Shown: positions 53,382-63,098, counted from the stretch's first letter. The stretch is DNA of 64,000 nt from Verrucomicrobiota bacterium (GCA_030835305.1 JAURPJ010000015.1:1-64000), one strand, 5' to 3'. A program made the numbers and translations. Notes: generated from the sequence alone by a model not told the origin.

Positions 53382-54491
53382 ATGAGAACTATAGTTTACT
53401 GTGTCCTAGCTTTTTCAGGATTGGTTAGGGCTGAGTTGAGCAAGGAAGAAGCCTTGAAGGTAGTGGCCGGGACTTATCAGGAAATGGCGGCTAAACGAGA
53501 GCTTAAGGTGAAAGCGGTGAAGGAGGGTTTTCAATATTTCGAAATCAAGGTAGCGGATAGGACGATGAAGTGTGTTGGGAAGCTCTATGGTGAGGCCGAA
53601 GAGGGAAATCGTGCTCTTTACATTTCCATGCACGGAGGGGGAGGAGCCCCGACCCGGGTGAATGACCAGCAGTGGAATAATCAGATTCAGCTCTATATGC
53701 CGAAAGAAGGTTGGTATGTAGCGCCGCGTGCACCGAGTGATACCTGGAATCTTTGGCATGAGGGGCACATTGATGGGCTTTTTTCCAGATTGATCGAAGA
53801 TATGGTGGCCCTAAAAGGCGTGGATCCCAATCGGGTTTATTTGATGGGTTACTCGGCCGGAGGCGATGGCGTATATCAGCTGGCCCCGCGATTGGCGGAC
53901 CGGTTTGGGGCCGCGACAATGATGGCCGGGCACCCAAACGATGCGACAGCGGATGGGCTTTATAACCTGCCTTTCCGAATTTACATGGGGGGCAAGGATG
54001 CTGCCTACAAGCGGAATGAGGTCGCCGCACAATGGGGGGATCAACTGGCGAAGCTTCAGAAGGAACGCGGAGGTTATGAGCACAAGGTGACGATTTATCC
54101 GGAGATGGGACACTGGATGAACAAGAAGGATGCCGAGGCCGTTCCGTGGATGGCCACCAAGACCCGGAAGGCCTGGCCCCAAAAGGTGATTTGGGGAAAA
54201 TCAGGGAAGCGTTCGGAGCGATTTTATTGGCTGGGCGGCAAGCCCAAGGGTGTGGTTTTTGCGTCGGTCAAGGGGCAGGAGGTCACGGTCAAAGGTGCCG
54301 AGGATGCTGCTCTGATCCTTTACTTGAACGACGAACTATTGAATCTCGACGAGCCCGTGAAGGTGATCGTGGACGGCCAGGAAGTTCACAATGGCAGGGT
54401 AAAGAGGACTGCTGAGGCGATCCGAAAGTCTTTAAAGCAAAGGCTTGATCCGGCAATGGCTGCGCCCGCGATCCTCCCGCTCAAGAAGTAG
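53382..54491 (+). CDS. secreted alpha/beta hydrolase (esterase/depolymerase-like)
   Basis: A 369-residue exported hydrolase. Signal peptide M-R-T-I-V-Y-C-V-L-A-F-S-G-L-V-R-A at ATG 53382, with AGGA about 10 nt upstream; a start at 53325 would add 19 residues before it. The oxyanion-side S-M-H-G-G-G-G is followed by nucleophile elbow G-Y-S-A-G-G. The acidic member is probably in Y-M-G-G-K-D and the His in E-M-G-H-W. The C-terminal 90 or so residues form an extra beta domain. The order fits poly(3-hydroxybutyrate)-depolymerase or feruloyl-esterase-like enzymes; substrate unknown. Confidence 0.87.
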   Translation: MRTIVYCVLAFSGLVRAELSKEEALKVVAGTYQEMAAKRELKVKAVKEGFQYFEIKVADRTMKCVGKLYGEAEEGNRALYISMHGGGGAPTRVNDQQWNNQIQLYMPKEGWYVAPRAPSDTWNLWHEGHIDGLFSRLIEDMVALKGVDPNRVYLMGYSAGGDGVYQLAPRLADRFGAATMMAGHPNDATADGLYNLPFRIYMGGKDAAYKRNEVAAQWGDQLAKLQKERGGYEHKVTIYPEMGHWMNKKDAEAVPWMATKTRKAWPQKVIWGKSGKRSERFYWLGGKPKGVVFASVKGQEVTVKGAEDAALILYLNDELLNLDEPVKVIVDGQEVHNGRVKRTAEAIRKSLKQRLDPAMAAPAILPLKK

Positions 54492-54608
54492 AAGGTGCGG
54501 CAGAGGGGAGGTCGCTGGATTAAAATTCCGTCCTCTTCTGGAATGGCGGGAATGTTGCTTTCGCGGGATTGACATGCTATCACATCGGCCCGCTGCGGCG
54601 GATTCGTG

Positions 54609-56789
54609 ATGAACCGGAAACTGAGTGAGCGCTGGCATGGTCCCTTTTGGTTGGGGGGCATGGTGTTGGCAATCCTGCCATTTTTTGTGGCGATTGGTTT
54701 CAACGGACCACGGGCGTCCTGGGTCCTCGGGCCTGGAAAATTTGGTGAGAATATCATTTTGGCAACATGGTGGGCTCTGGGTGGGGCTGCTTTGGGTGGC
54801 TTGATTTGGATCAAACTTTCCGGCCGGACCATGGTGGGTAGATTTCGCCGGTGGTGCTCGGAAAAGCACCAGTTCCATTGGATGTGGTTCATTATCTCGG
54901 TCGGGATTTTTGGATTTCACAATTACCTGTTTCTGGATGGCTTTCGTTTCACCTTCTTTGAGAAGACGAGTACGATGTTGGGGCGTGTGCTTACAGGTGC
55001 GGTTATCGTGGGCGTTTTTTGGCTGGCCTGCGGGTTGGCCGGGGCACTGGCTCCCAAAAGAATGGCGCGGTGGTCCTGGGTGGTTGCGGCTTTTCTTCCA
55101 ATCATTATGGTCGCGGATTTCATTTCGATTATTTATTCCAAGAATCCGATCATCAATTACATCAACCAGCTGGATGAGGAAGGAAGTTTCGATCTTGCAA
55201 CCAATCTGGCGGCGAGTGGGCTTCCCATTCCATCGTGGGCTGTCGTAATCGGATTTGCGGCTATTGTTTTTGGAATCTACCTTTTGTTTCACTGGCTTGC
55301 TAATCTGGATTTTGCGTCCCGCTTGCACATGCCCCGGTGGATTTTGGCGGTCTTTTTGGTGGGGTTATGGGGTGGAGTTTGGGCTGAGAAGATGGCGGGC
55401 AAAGGATGGAAGTCCCGCAACGCCCAAAGGTGGAGTCACAATGTCTATGACTTCCATGTGATCGTAGGGTTTGAGCCCCCATTGGGAGTTGCGGAGTTTA
55501 AGGTGCAATTCGTGGCGAAGGCGATCCTAGGTGAGGAGAATCGGGTGGAAGAGTTTGATGGCGAGCAGAAGCGTCCGGACATTTTTATCATTATGGTGGA
55601 GAGCACTCGGCAGGATGCCATTGCGCCGGAGCATGCCCCGTTTCTGACACACTTTCGCGATTTCGAATGTCAGAAGCTCGGAACGACCTGGGCTTCTTCG
55701 AATTCCACGGCTTTATCTTGGTATGGACTTTTTCACGGTGTTTTACCGGTCTTTTGGGCCGGGGACAAGGCGGCTTCGGTGAGCGAGAACCAGCTTGCCA
55801 CTCCCATTTGGTTTGAGTCGCTCAAGAGGGCCGGGTATCGTATGAATGTCCGGACGGTGTGCGATCTTTCATACCGAAACATGGGAGCGACCAGTTTTGG
55901 AACAAACCAGGAGTTCTTCCAGGTCTATTCACACTCTCCGACCGGGGAGACTCATTGGCACGACTACTACGAGCAGATCCCGCAACGCGAAAAAGAATCG
56001 TTTGAGTCCGTGACCGAATCGCTTCTTAGCGCTCCGTCGAGTGGCAACTTCCACTTTATTGCCCTCGATTCAACTCATTACGGATATCGCTGGCATGGGG
56101 ATTTTGAGCCGCCCTACACCGACTATCATGACGATGCGGGGGTGCCGGGATTTCCAAACGAAGAGGATATTGCGTCGATTAAAAGGCGTTACCACAACTC
56201 GGTTGCGTGGATTGATTTTCAGGTCGAGATGTTCGTGATGGAGCTCAAGAGGCTGGGGCGATATGACGAAAGTGTGATCATTGTGACCGGCGATCATGGC
56301 GAGGAATTTTACGAAAACGGGAGTTGGTTTCACAGTTCTTCGTTGCTGCCGGCCCAGACCCAGGTGCCATTGTTGATCAAATGGCCAAAAGGAGTGGATG
56401 CTCCGCCTCAGGCCTCGGCATCGCATTTGGATCTTTTTCCAAGCTTGCGCGATTTGTTGGGGCTTCCCGAGGTGCCCGGGGTGCCCGGGCGTTCGCTTCT
56501 TAAAGCTTCCGAGGAAGAGAGAACGCAGATGTCCTTTGCCTGTAACACGGGAGTGACCGGAGTTTGCATGGCCTGGTATCGGGGCGGCTGGGTGGCCACC
56601 TTCCTTTGGGAAGATCCTTTCTCGTATGGCCCGCCCGCAGAGATACATCTGGACGAGATCATCGGGCCGGACGGTAAGAGTGAGGAGCTGGAGGAGTCAG
56701 CTGAATGGCTGGACTTGTTGCTTGCAAAATTTCCGGATGCTCCCGGGCGCTTGTTTTCCGAGTTCAATCTGGTTGTCGAGGAACCGTGA
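54609..56789 (+). CDS. membrane sulfatase-fold enzyme (LTA-synthase / phosphoethanolamine-transferase-like)
   Basis: A 727-residue protein: about seven hydrophobic segments in residues 1-262, then an alkaline-phosphatase/sulfatase-fold domain (about 320-700) facing the periplasm. Visible metal motifs are I-I-M-V-E-S-T-R near residue 325 and V-T-G-D-H-G-E-E-F near residue 560. The nucleophile is probably the Ser/Thr in S-N-S-T-A-L-S. Such proteins move phospho-head groups from lipids onto glycans. The gene leads a same-strand run with two glycan-transfer genes. ATG 54609 preferred over GTG 54606 directly before it. Confidence 0.85.
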   Translation: MNRKLSERWHGPFWLGGMVLAILPFFVAIGFNGPRASWVLGPGKFGENIILATWWALGGAALGGLIWIKLSGRTMVGRFRRWCSEKHQFHWMWFIISVGIFGFHNYLFLDGFRFTFFEKTSTMLGRVLTGAVIVGVFWLACGLAGALAPKRMARWSWVVAAFLPIIMVADFISIIYSKNPIINYINQLDEEGSFDLATNLAASGLPIPSWAVVIGFAAIVFGIYLLFHWLANLDFASRLHMPRWILAVFLVGLWGGVWAEKMAGKGWKSRNAQRWSHNVYDFHVIVGFEPPLGVAEFKVQFVAKAILGEENRVEEFDGEQKRPDIFIIMVESTRQDAIAPEHAPFLTHFRDFECQKLGTTWASSNSTALSWYGLFHGVLPVFWAGDKAASVSENQLATPIWFESLKRAGYRMNVRTVCDLSYRNMGATSFGTNQEFFQVYSHSPTGETHWHDYYEQIPQREKESFESVTESLLSAPSSGNFHFIALDSTHYGYRWHGDFEPPYTDYHDDAGVPGFPNEEDIASIKRRYHNSVAWIDFQVEMFVMELKRLGRYDESVIIVTGDHGEEFYENGSWFHSSSLLPAQTQVPLLIKWPKGVDAPPQASASHLDLFPSLRDLLGLPEVPGVPGRSLLKASEEERTQMSFACNTGVTGVCMAWYRGGWVATFLWEDPFSYGPPAEIHLDEIIGPDGKSEELEESAEWLDLLLAKFPDAPGRLFSEFNLVVEEP

Positions 56790-56834
56790 GGGATTGCCTG
56801 TCTGCCGATCGGGTGTTAGAGATCACCCCTGCCT

Positions 56835-57806
56835 ATGAAAGAGAGTCCCAAATCACTGAGCGTGATCGTCCCGTGCTTCAATGAGGAGGAATCGCTGCCG
56901 ACCCTCTTTGAGCGGATCGAAAAAATCTCGGGAGATTGGCCCGAGAACTATGAAGTCGTCTGTGTCGATGATGGTTCAAGCGATCGGACGGTGGATCTGC
57001 TTCGGGAACAGAACGAAAGGAACCCGCGGTGGAAGCTCGTCATTTTGAGCCGGAATTTCGGGCACCAGGCGGCGGTTTCGGCAGGGTTGGAATCGGTCGC
57101 CGGTGAGGTTGTTGCGATCATCGATGCCGATCTTCAAGATCCCCCCGAGCTGATTTCCGATCTCATTGAGAAGTGGCGCGAGGGCTTTGAGGTGGTTTAT
57201 GCGGTGCGTAAAAAGCGCAAGGAAGGGATCCTCAAACGCGCGGCTTACTTCTGTTTTTATCGCCTGATGAAATCGATGACCGAGATCGAAGACTTTCCCC
57301 TTGATTCAGGCGATTTTAGTCTGCTCGACCGGAAGGTGGTCGACACTCTGGTCGCTTTCCCCGAGAAGAACCGCTTTCTTCGTGGCTTGCGGGCATGGTC
57401 GGGATTTCGGCAGACCGGCTTGGAATATGAGCGAAGCGCGCGCTTCGCGGGGGAGCCGAAATACACGCTTAAAAAGTTGCTCGGTTTGGCGAGTGACGGA
57501 CTCTTTTCCTTCAGCGGTGTTCCGCTGCGGCTGGCATCGTATGTGGGCATCCTGGTTTCGTTTTTTTCCGCCTTGGGGGCGATGTTGTTCATCGTGCAAA
57601 AACTCTATCCGGCCCCCTTCCGTGAGATGGGACTACCCATCGTGCCCGGTTTTGCAGCAACGATTGTGACCATCCTCTTTTTGGGTGGGGTTCAGTTGCT
57701 GTTCCTGGGTGTGATCGGGGAGTATCTCAATCGGATTTATACCGAAGTGAAGGGGCGTCCTGAGTTCCTGGTGGCTGAGAAGGTAGGGCTCGAGAAATCT
57801 CAGTGA
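56835..57806 (+). CDS. polyprenyl-phosphate glycosyltransferase (GT2, DPM1/GtrB-like)
   Basis: A 323-residue enzyme that should load a sugar onto undecaprenyl phosphate. Its GT2 domain opens S-V-I-V-P-C-F-N-E-E-E-S and has V-D-D-G-S-S-D and I-D-A-D-L-Q-D-P-P-E-L. Two C-terminal transmembrane segments (about 235-258 and 270-295) are as in GtrB/ArnC-type enzymes. Stop and next start overlap (TGATG), so translation is coupled to the following polytopic protein. Confidence 0.93.
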   Translation: MKESPKSLSVIVPCFNEEESLPTLFERIEKISGDWPENYEVVCVDDGSSDRTVDLLREQNERNPRWKLVILSRNFGHQAAVSAGLESVAGEVVAIIDADLQDPPELISDLIEKWREGFEVVYAVRKKRKEGILKRAAYFCFYRLMKSMTEIEDFPLDSGDFSLLDRKVVDTLVAFPEKNRFLRGLRAWSGFRQTGLEYERSARFAGEPKYTLKKLLGLASDGLFSFSGVPLRLASYVGILVSFFSALGAMLFIVQKLYPAPFREMGLPIVPGFAATIVTILFLGGVQLLFLGVIGEYLNRIYTEVKGRPEFLVAEKVGLEKSQ

Positions 57807-59128
57807 TGAATTCGAGTTCTCAACCAACCTCACTAACACCCGGCATGATCCAGGTTCTGGCTATTGCTTTGTTTTCGGTGATCTCGGGAGCGCTTTGGAT
57901 CGGGTTCGCGGCGGATACTTATTTCGCTAGCGATGGTTCATTCTATTTTACGATTATCCTGGATAACGCGACCTTTACCAATATTGCGCCTTCCAGGGCT
58001 CATGCTGAGTATCTCACCCAATGGCCCCTGGTGATGGCGGTCCGGTCGGGGGTGACCGACCAAGCAACGCTGGAGATGTTCTTTGGTTTGGGTATTTGGT
58101 TTCCGTGGGTTCTTTCCTTTGCCATCTCTCTTTATGCAACTCGCGACCGACCGGCCCTCATCTTCTTTTTTCTGATTTCGATGGTGAGCTTGAATCTCTC
58201 GGCGTGGTGTTTGATTTATGGCGAGCATCTGACCTTGCTCTCGCTGGCCTGGCCTATTTTTTATTTTGGCATTCTCCGAAGGCGGCTCACGATTTTGGAG
58301 CAATTGCTGACCGCTTTGCTTCTGGTGGCCCATCTCAAACTTTATGAAACGACGCTGGTTTCAGGAGCGATTTTCACGCTTATTTTTTCTTTCCGGGCGT
58401 GGGTTGAGAAGCATCCTCGCGAGCGATGGGGGAGCGGAATTCTGGCTGCCCTGGCCTTGGCTTCGGTCGTGATTGCGGTGACGTGGATTTTCTTCCCGCG
58501 TGATCCTGAAAACCGGGGGCATTTCCTGGGCGCGATTTTGGCGTCCCTTTCTCATCCTTATCCTTGGATTGGAGTTTCCTTTGTAGTCTTAAATATAGTT
58601 GGTGTGATGTTCAATTCCTCCAGGGCATTGCTGGCCGCGTGGATTGTGCCGCTGGTGATTGGCGCACTCTCCCTGCTTTTCCCCGGGATTAAGGGTGGGA
58701 TTTCCTTTTCGACCCGGACTCTCACTTTGACTGCTTTGCCCTTGTTGATGGCGGTCACTTCCTTGTTCAGCCTTTCGAAGTTCAAGCTGACCAGGAAGTG
58801 GGCTCTTTCGGTCTCTGCAGTGGTGGTGGGCGTTTCCCTTCTGCATGTCAGGCACCTGCAAAGCTGGATGGCTTTTAGGAGCGAGTTTCAGGGGATTCTT
58901 AAGGAGGAGAGGGGGTTTGTCGATCCGGCTGATCATGATGACATTGATCATTGGGGATGGACGAATCCGCTGCTGAGCTATGTTTGGGCCAAGGGTGAGG
59001 TGAAATCAGTGATCCTGAACCGAAATTTTGAGGATGGGTATGAACCCTTTGACCCTTTTACCGAGATGGTGATGGAGAAGTATCTTGATCAGAAGCCGGA
59101 CTTTCTGCGTGAAGAGGAAGGCGAGTAA
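57806..59128 (+). CDS. polytopic membrane protein, probable GT-C glycosyltransferase
   Basis: A 440-residue protein with about ten hydrophobic segments and a short soluble C-terminus (about 345-440). The first periplasmic loop holds A-D-T-Y-F-A-S-D-G-S, an acidic pair where GT-C enzymes have their catalytic Asp. Coupled to the polyprenyl-phosphate glycosyltransferase gene it would be the enzyme that uses the lipid-linked sugar, like GtrC/O-antigen glucosyltransferases. No sequence family is recognised, so the assignment rests on topology and context. Confidence 0.7.
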   Translation: MNSSSQPTSLTPGMIQVLAIALFSVISGALWIGFAADTYFASDGSFYFTIILDNATFTNIAPSRAHAEYLTQWPLVMAVRSGVTDQATLEMFFGLGIWFPWVLSFAISLYATRDRPALIFFFLISMVSLNLSAWCLIYGEHLTLLSLAWPIFYFGILRRRLTILEQLLTALLLVAHLKLYETTLVSGAIFTLIFSFRAWVEKHPRERWGSGILAALALASVVIAVTWIFFPRDPENRGHFLGAILASLSHPYPWIGVSFVVLNIVGVMFNSSRALLAAWIVPLVIGALSLLFPGIKGGISFSTRTLTLTALPLLMAVTSLFSLSKFKLTRKWALSVSAVVVGVSLLHVRHLQSWMAFRSEFQGILKEERGFVDPADHDDIDHWGWTNPLLSYVWAKGEVKSVILNRNFEDGYEPFDPFTEMVMEKYLDQKPDFLREEEGE

Positions 59129-59153
59129 AGCAGGTACCCTGCCTGAGCTCAGG

Positions 59154-59651
59154 CTACTTTTCGAAGACGAGGAATTTCCGGCAGACGAAATTCATCATTG
59201 CTGATGAGATGATGAAGGAAAAGTGAACAACGTTACGTGGCAGGTCCAAGTTGTTGATGAGCCAAAATGGAAGAATTTCTCCAATGGAAAAACTCAGAAG
59301 TGAGATAATGGTGAACAGGCTAAGTTCCTTCCTGCCGGAATGTCTTCCGGGGGTGAACACGAGCCATCGGTTGAGCCCGTAGGCCACAAAGTTTGAGGGG
59401 ACGAAGGCGATGAAATGCAGGACCGCGGTATTCCATGCTATGGTCTTATCGGGGAGATCGTTCGAAAAATATTGTGGAGTCAAGGCCTCTCCGAGGTAGA
59501 TGACGAGGGCAAGGACCACCACCGAGATGACTCCGCACATGCCATACTTTCCGAACTGAATCAGGAAAGGAGCTTCGCGAGAGAAGAGAGTTTCCTTGAC
59601 CCCTTTCTCCTGAAGAAATTTCCACGCCCTGCCAACTTCCTGCGTGATCAT
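59154..59651 (-). CDS. GtrA-family membrane protein
   Basis: A 165-residue protein with the four-helix GtrA/DPMS layout: F-G-K-Y-G-M-C-G-V-I-S (helix 1), N-F-V-A-Y-G-L-N-R-W-L-V-F (helix 2 and the conserved N-x-x-x-x-x-W-x-F), and the final N-F-V-C-R-K-F-L-V-F. GtrA proteins are thought to flip polyprenyl-phosphate sugars. It starts within the argF stop (ATGA overlap) and converges on the GT pair from the other strand, an odd placement for a gtrA. Confidence 0.92.
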   Translation of the reverse strand: MITQEVGRAWKFLQEKGVKETLFSREAPFLIQFGKYGMCGVISVVVLALVIYLGEALTPQYFSNDLPDKTIAWNTAVLHFIAFVPSNFVAYGLNRWLVFTPGRHSGRKELSLFTIISLLSFSIGEILPFWLINNLDLPRNVVHFSFIISSAMMNFVCRKFLVFEK

Positions 59652-60541
59652 TCGACGAGAGTGGCAAGGACCGCTTTTTGGGCGTGGAGACGATTTTCAG
59701 CCTGTTGGAAAACAGTATCGGCGTGAGTTTCCAGAATCTTTTCGGTGATTTCCTTGCCGCGATAGGCAGGAAGGCAATGCAGAACGATATGTTTGTCGGC
59801 GCAGTGGGAGAGCAGTTCGGAATTGACCTGGTAGTCACCAAAAAGCGCTTCTTTTTCATCCTGACCTTCCTGCCCCATGGAAAGCCAGACGTCGGTGTTG
59901 ATGACGTCGGCATCCCTGGCGGCCGTCGCGGGATCGGTGGTTAGGGTGACGTTGGAAGCATCAAGGCGGTCCATGAATTCCTTGGGAGGAAGGCAGGACT
60001 CGGGAGCAGCGACAACAAATTGAAAGCCGAGATACTTGGCGGCCCACATCCAGGAGCGGGACATGTTGTTGTCACCATCGCCGATGAAGACGATTTTCTT
60101 GCCTTCCCAGGTGCCGAGCTTCTCGCGAATGGTCAAAAGATCAGCCAAAATTTGGCAGGGATGTTCTTCATCGGTGAGGGCGTTGACGGTGGGAATGTCC
60201 GAGTAGGAGTAGAAGTCTTCCACATCTTGCTGGGCAAAGGTTCGGATGACGGCACCGTGAACCATGCGCCCCAGAACGCGGGCGGTGTCCTTGATGGGTT
60301 CTCCCCGACCGAGCTGGATATCGTTCTTGGAGAGGAACATGACATTACCGCCCAGTTCGCGGATGCCGACTTCAAATGAGACGCGGGTCCGGGTAGAGGC
60401 TTTGGTGAAAATAAGGGCCCAGGTTTGTCCCGCCAGTGGTTGGTTGGGGTGCGCGCCACGGGTAGCCTTCATCTCGGAAGCGAGATGGAGAAGGGACTCG
60501 AGTTCGTGGGAGTTGGATTCTTCGATTGAGAGAAATTTCAT
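59648..60541 (-). CDS. argF: ornithine carbamoyltransferase
   Basis: A 297-residue enzyme that joins ornithine and carbamoyl phosphate to give citrulline in arginine synthesis. Carbamoyl-phosphate motif F-T-K-A-S-T-R-T-R with STRTR at 49-53, H-P-C-Q near residue 127, D-V-W-L-S-M-G-Q-E, and the C-terminal H-C-L-P-A-Y-R-G-K-E-I. No other arg genes are adjacent; instead it leads a two-gene unit with gtrA by a 4-bp overlap. Confidence 0.96.
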   Translation of the reverse strand: MKFLSIEESNSHELESLLHLASEMKATRGAHPNQPLAGQTWALIFTKASTRTRVSFEVGIRELGGNVMFLSKNDIQLGRGEPIKDTARVLGRMVHGAVIRTFAQQDVEDFYSYSDIPTVNALTDEEHPCQILADLLTIREKLGTWEGKKIVFIGDGDNNMSRSWMWAAKYLGFQFVVAAPESCLPPKEFMDRLDASNVTLTTDPATAARDADVINTDVWLSMGQEGQDEKEALFGDYQVNSELLSHCADKHIVLHCLPAYRGKEITEKILETHADTVFQQAENRLHAQKAVLATLVE

Positions 60542-60578
60542 CTTTGAAAAACGGGGAAGCGCGCAGGATGAACTAAAA

Positions 60579-61055
60579 ATGGAAAATGTTCAAGGTTTGC
60601 CTGCTCAGTTTTTGTGGGGAGTGTATTTCCGGAAAGTAAGGAACGCAGTGATTGGAGATGACAAGAAGCTAAGCGTGGAACAGTTAAAGCTTATTGGGGA
60701 GGCGCTCCGGGTGGGTTTATTAACCAGTCGCTCTTTCCTTATGAAATTACGAGATGAATCACTGGGGGCATGCAGACAAATAGGAAGGATGGAAGGAGTG
60801 AGGCACTTGCGTTTATTTGCGAAGACCCTAGTCATAGCCCGGGTGAACTTACTGGCGTGGATGGAGAAAACGAAGGGAAGTTTAAAAGCTGAACCCTTAT
60901 CGTTGGAGAAGGGGTCAGTTCAAAACATTATCGATGGTTTGAGGGGATTACGGCGGGAGTATTTTGGTCCGACCTTTTTGGACAGGGTTGGGGAGCTGTC
61001 TGATTTGAAAAGGGAGGAGTTGAAGAGGCTGGTGTCCTGGATTTTATCGAAGTAG
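60579..61055 (+). CDS. helical hypothetical protein (158 aa)
   Basis: A 158-residue, mostly helical basic protein, divergent from argF. ATG 60579 has AGGA about 10 nt upstream. Hydrophobic-charged heptad spacing is visible (for example L-R-L-F-A-K-T-L-V-I-A-R-V-N-L-L-A-W-M). The family is not recognised. Longer in-frame starts inside argF are shadows. Confidence 0.6.
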   Translation: MENVQGLPAQFLWGVYFRKVRNAVIGDDKKLSVEQLKLIGEALRVGLLTSRSFLMKLRDESLGACRQIGRMEGVRHLRLFAKTLVIARVNLLAWMEKTKGSLKAEPLSLEKGSVQNIIDGLRGLRREYFGPTFLDRVGELSDLKREELKRLVSWILSK

Positions 61056-61180
61056 ACCACTCCGGGACGGGAGGAGGTGGGTAAGCGACAACCGGAGTTT
61101 TTGGCTGTTGATAACAGAGTTGGAAGTTTGAAGATGTGAGTCCATGGATATCTATTTTTGATTGAGGATCACTTGGCTTT

Positions 61181-62008
61181 CTAAGTGGGCTCAGCCTGAC
61201 AGGTAGGGCACCAGGCTGTGGTTCTGGTGGCGATGGTGTCGCGTGATAGGTCGGTCTTGCACTTGGGGCATATCCCTCCTTTTTTCCAGCGGTGTTGGAA
61301 GAGCCAAGTCTTGGGAGGAACGTTGGCGACGTAGCTGCCGGGAGCGAAGCCATCGGATGAGGCGGTGGTGTTTTTTTCGGCGACGTGTTTGAGGGCACCG
61401 AGGGTGACGAAGCGGATTTCCTTGCGAAGTGGAGCGGGTTCAAGTTTTGCGGTGGCGATGCCGGGATGGAGTCCGAGGCGCCAGCAGATTTCATCGGCCA
61501 TCCAGTTCCCAATTCCGGGACAGGCGTTTTGATCCAAGAGGAGGGCTTTGAGTGGCTTTTTGGGATGGCGCTCGATGAGCTTGCGAACACGGGCCAGGGA
61601 GAATTTGGAGTCCTGGGGTTGAGGCGGCAGGTCGGCCCATGGGTTTTCGCAATCGTGAAGCATGACGCGGCCGAACATTCGGTAGTCGTTAAGCACGAGG
61701 GCTACTTTTGGCGTGCGGAGAATGAGGTGATCGTGCTTTTGCACTTCGTGATCAGGCGGCACGGTGGAGAGCTTGCCGGACATGCCGAGGTGGACTTCGA
61801 GGTGGAGTTCGGGACCAAAGGTGAAGAGCATGCGCTTGCCATGGGCTTTGGATGAGAGGAGGCATTTTCCTCTAAGAATGCGCAGGGCTGGAGAGGGGCA
61901 ATCACGATAAATGCGTGCCTTGGGGTGGACATCAACATCGGTGATGGTGTCTCCTTGGAATACGGCCCACTGGCGGCGGGCAAGTTCGACTTCGGCGAGT
62001 TCGGGCAT
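61181..62008 (-). CDS. formamidopyrimidine-DNA glycosylase / endonuclease VIII family protein
   Basis: A 275-residue base-excision repair glycosylase. The N-terminus M-P-E-L-A-E-V-E supplies the catalytic Pro2 and Glu3. A H2TH region with G-I-G-N-W-M-A-D-E-I-C-W follows, and a C-terminal zinc finger C-P-K-C then C-P-T-C. The Ala in P-E-L-A-E and the R-R-Q-W-A-V segment are seen in a Fpg/Nei subgroup often annotated as Fpg; whether it prefers 8-oxoguanine or oxidised pyrimidines is not clear. Starts one base after the stop of the regulator gene. Confidence 0.9.
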   Translation of the reverse strand: MPELAEVELARRQWAVFQGDTITDVDVHPKARIYRDCPSPALRILRGKCLLSSKAHGKRMLFTFGPELHLEVHLGMSGKLSTVPPDHEVQKHDHLILRTPKVALVLNDYRMFGRVMLHDCENPWADLPPQPQDSKFSLARVRKLIERHPKKPLKALLLDQNACPGIGNWMADEICWRLGLHPGIATAKLEPAPLRKEIRFVTLGALKHVAEKNTTASSDGFAPGSYVANVPPKTWLFQHRWKKGGICPKCKTDLSRDTIATRTTAWCPTCQAEPT

Positions 62009-62009
62009 G

Positions 62010-63098
62010 TCAGGAGCGAGCTAGTTTTTTCACCGAGCCGCCATCGAAAAATTCCGGGAAGAGCAGTTTTGTTTTGGCCGTTGAGGATGTTCCCTCGACA
62101 ATTTGGAGGACATTGCGGCTGACCGCACGTGCCATCATGATGGGGTCGGATCGGTAGTGGCTAATAGCGGGAATAAGATGGTCAAACCATGCTTCCGAGG
62201 AAAGAGCGATTACGGAGATGTCACGGGGAATGCTAAGTCTGTGAGAAGCGAGCCAGGAGATCAGGGTGAGAATGTGGCGCGATCGGGTGGCAATCAGGGC
62301 GGAAGGCGGTTCGTCGAGACCGAAGGCAATGTCAAGGGCTCGGGTGACGCTTTTCAGGTCACCTTTGTCGGTCATGGTGTGGATGGAAAGCGGCTGTGGT
62401 TTTTCGGAAGCCGCTTCCTTTAGTCCGGCTTCGGTGGCGCGGAGACCGGCAAGCTTGGTGTCGGGTACCAGAAGTCCGATGCGGTGGTGTCCCATGCGCT
62501 TGAGATGGAGGCCGGCGTGAAAGGCTGCAGAGCGCCAATCATCGTCGATGCAGGGAAGATCGATGGCATCGTGGCTGAATCCTCTCACGAGGGTTGGGAT
62601 CTGGTTCTGGCAAAACCATTCCTGAATTTTTCGGTCGCATTGGTAGAGAATCCAGACATCGGCCTCGTGATCTTTTATGAGTTTTTCCAATCTGGCGGAT
62701 GGGTTTTGGAGGTGAAAAATTCCGGGGGAGACGAGTTCGAGTTCGTAGGCTCGCTTTTGGAGAAGCTCGCGAAGGGTATCGAATTCGGCCAAAAGTTGCG
62801 GGGGGAATTGGAGGAGTGTTTTGGGGGAGAGGAAGGCGACCTTTTTGGTGGAGGTGTGTGGAGGGGAGGTAGATGGGTTGAGAATGGAGCGTCGTTTTCC
62901 GTGTTGCCGTCCGGAAATCACGTTTTTTTTCTCAAGGATCTCGAGTGCGGTGCGGAGGGTGTCGCGCCCGATTTGGAGCTTTGCGGCAAGCGTGCGTTCG
63001 CCGGGAATGAGGTCACGCAGTTCGCCGTGCGTAATCATTTCTTCGATGATGCTGGCTGCTTGCGAGGGAAGGGCATGGCGTTGGGGAAGGCGTGGCAT
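62010..63098 (-). CDS. GntR-type winged helix with LacI-type sugar-binding domain
   Basis: A 362-residue regulator. The N-terminal winged helix (about 10-75) has L-I-P-G-E-R-T-L-A-A-K-L-Q-I-G-R-D-T-L-R-T-A-L in place of a LacI helix-turn-helix, and the C-terminal domain (about 95-350) is a periplasmic-binding-protein fold (M-G-H-H-R-I-G-L-L-V-P-D, then D-I-S-V-I-A-L-S-S). This is the AraR-like arrangement, common in Verrucomicrobiota, and implies a sugar ligand. Target genes are not evident; the adjoining glycosylase is an unlikely one. Confidence 0.9.
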   Translation of the reverse strand: MPRLPQRHALPSQAASIIEEMITHGELRDLIPGERTLAAKLQIGRDTLRTALEILEKKNVISGRQHGKRRSILNPSTSPPHTSTKKVAFLSPKTLLQFPPQLLAEFDTLRELLQKRAYELELVSPGIFHLQNPSARLEKLIKDHEADVWILYQCDRKIQEWFCQNQIPTLVRGFSHDAIDLPCIDDDWRSAAFHAGLHLKRMGHHRIGLLVPDTKLAGLRATEAGLKEAASEKPQPLSIHTMTDKGDLKSVTRALDIAFGLDEPPSALIATRSRHILTLISWLASHRLSIPRDISVIALSSEAWFDHLIPAISHYRSDPIMMARAVSRNVLQIVEGTSSTAKTKLLFPEFFDGGSVKKLARS

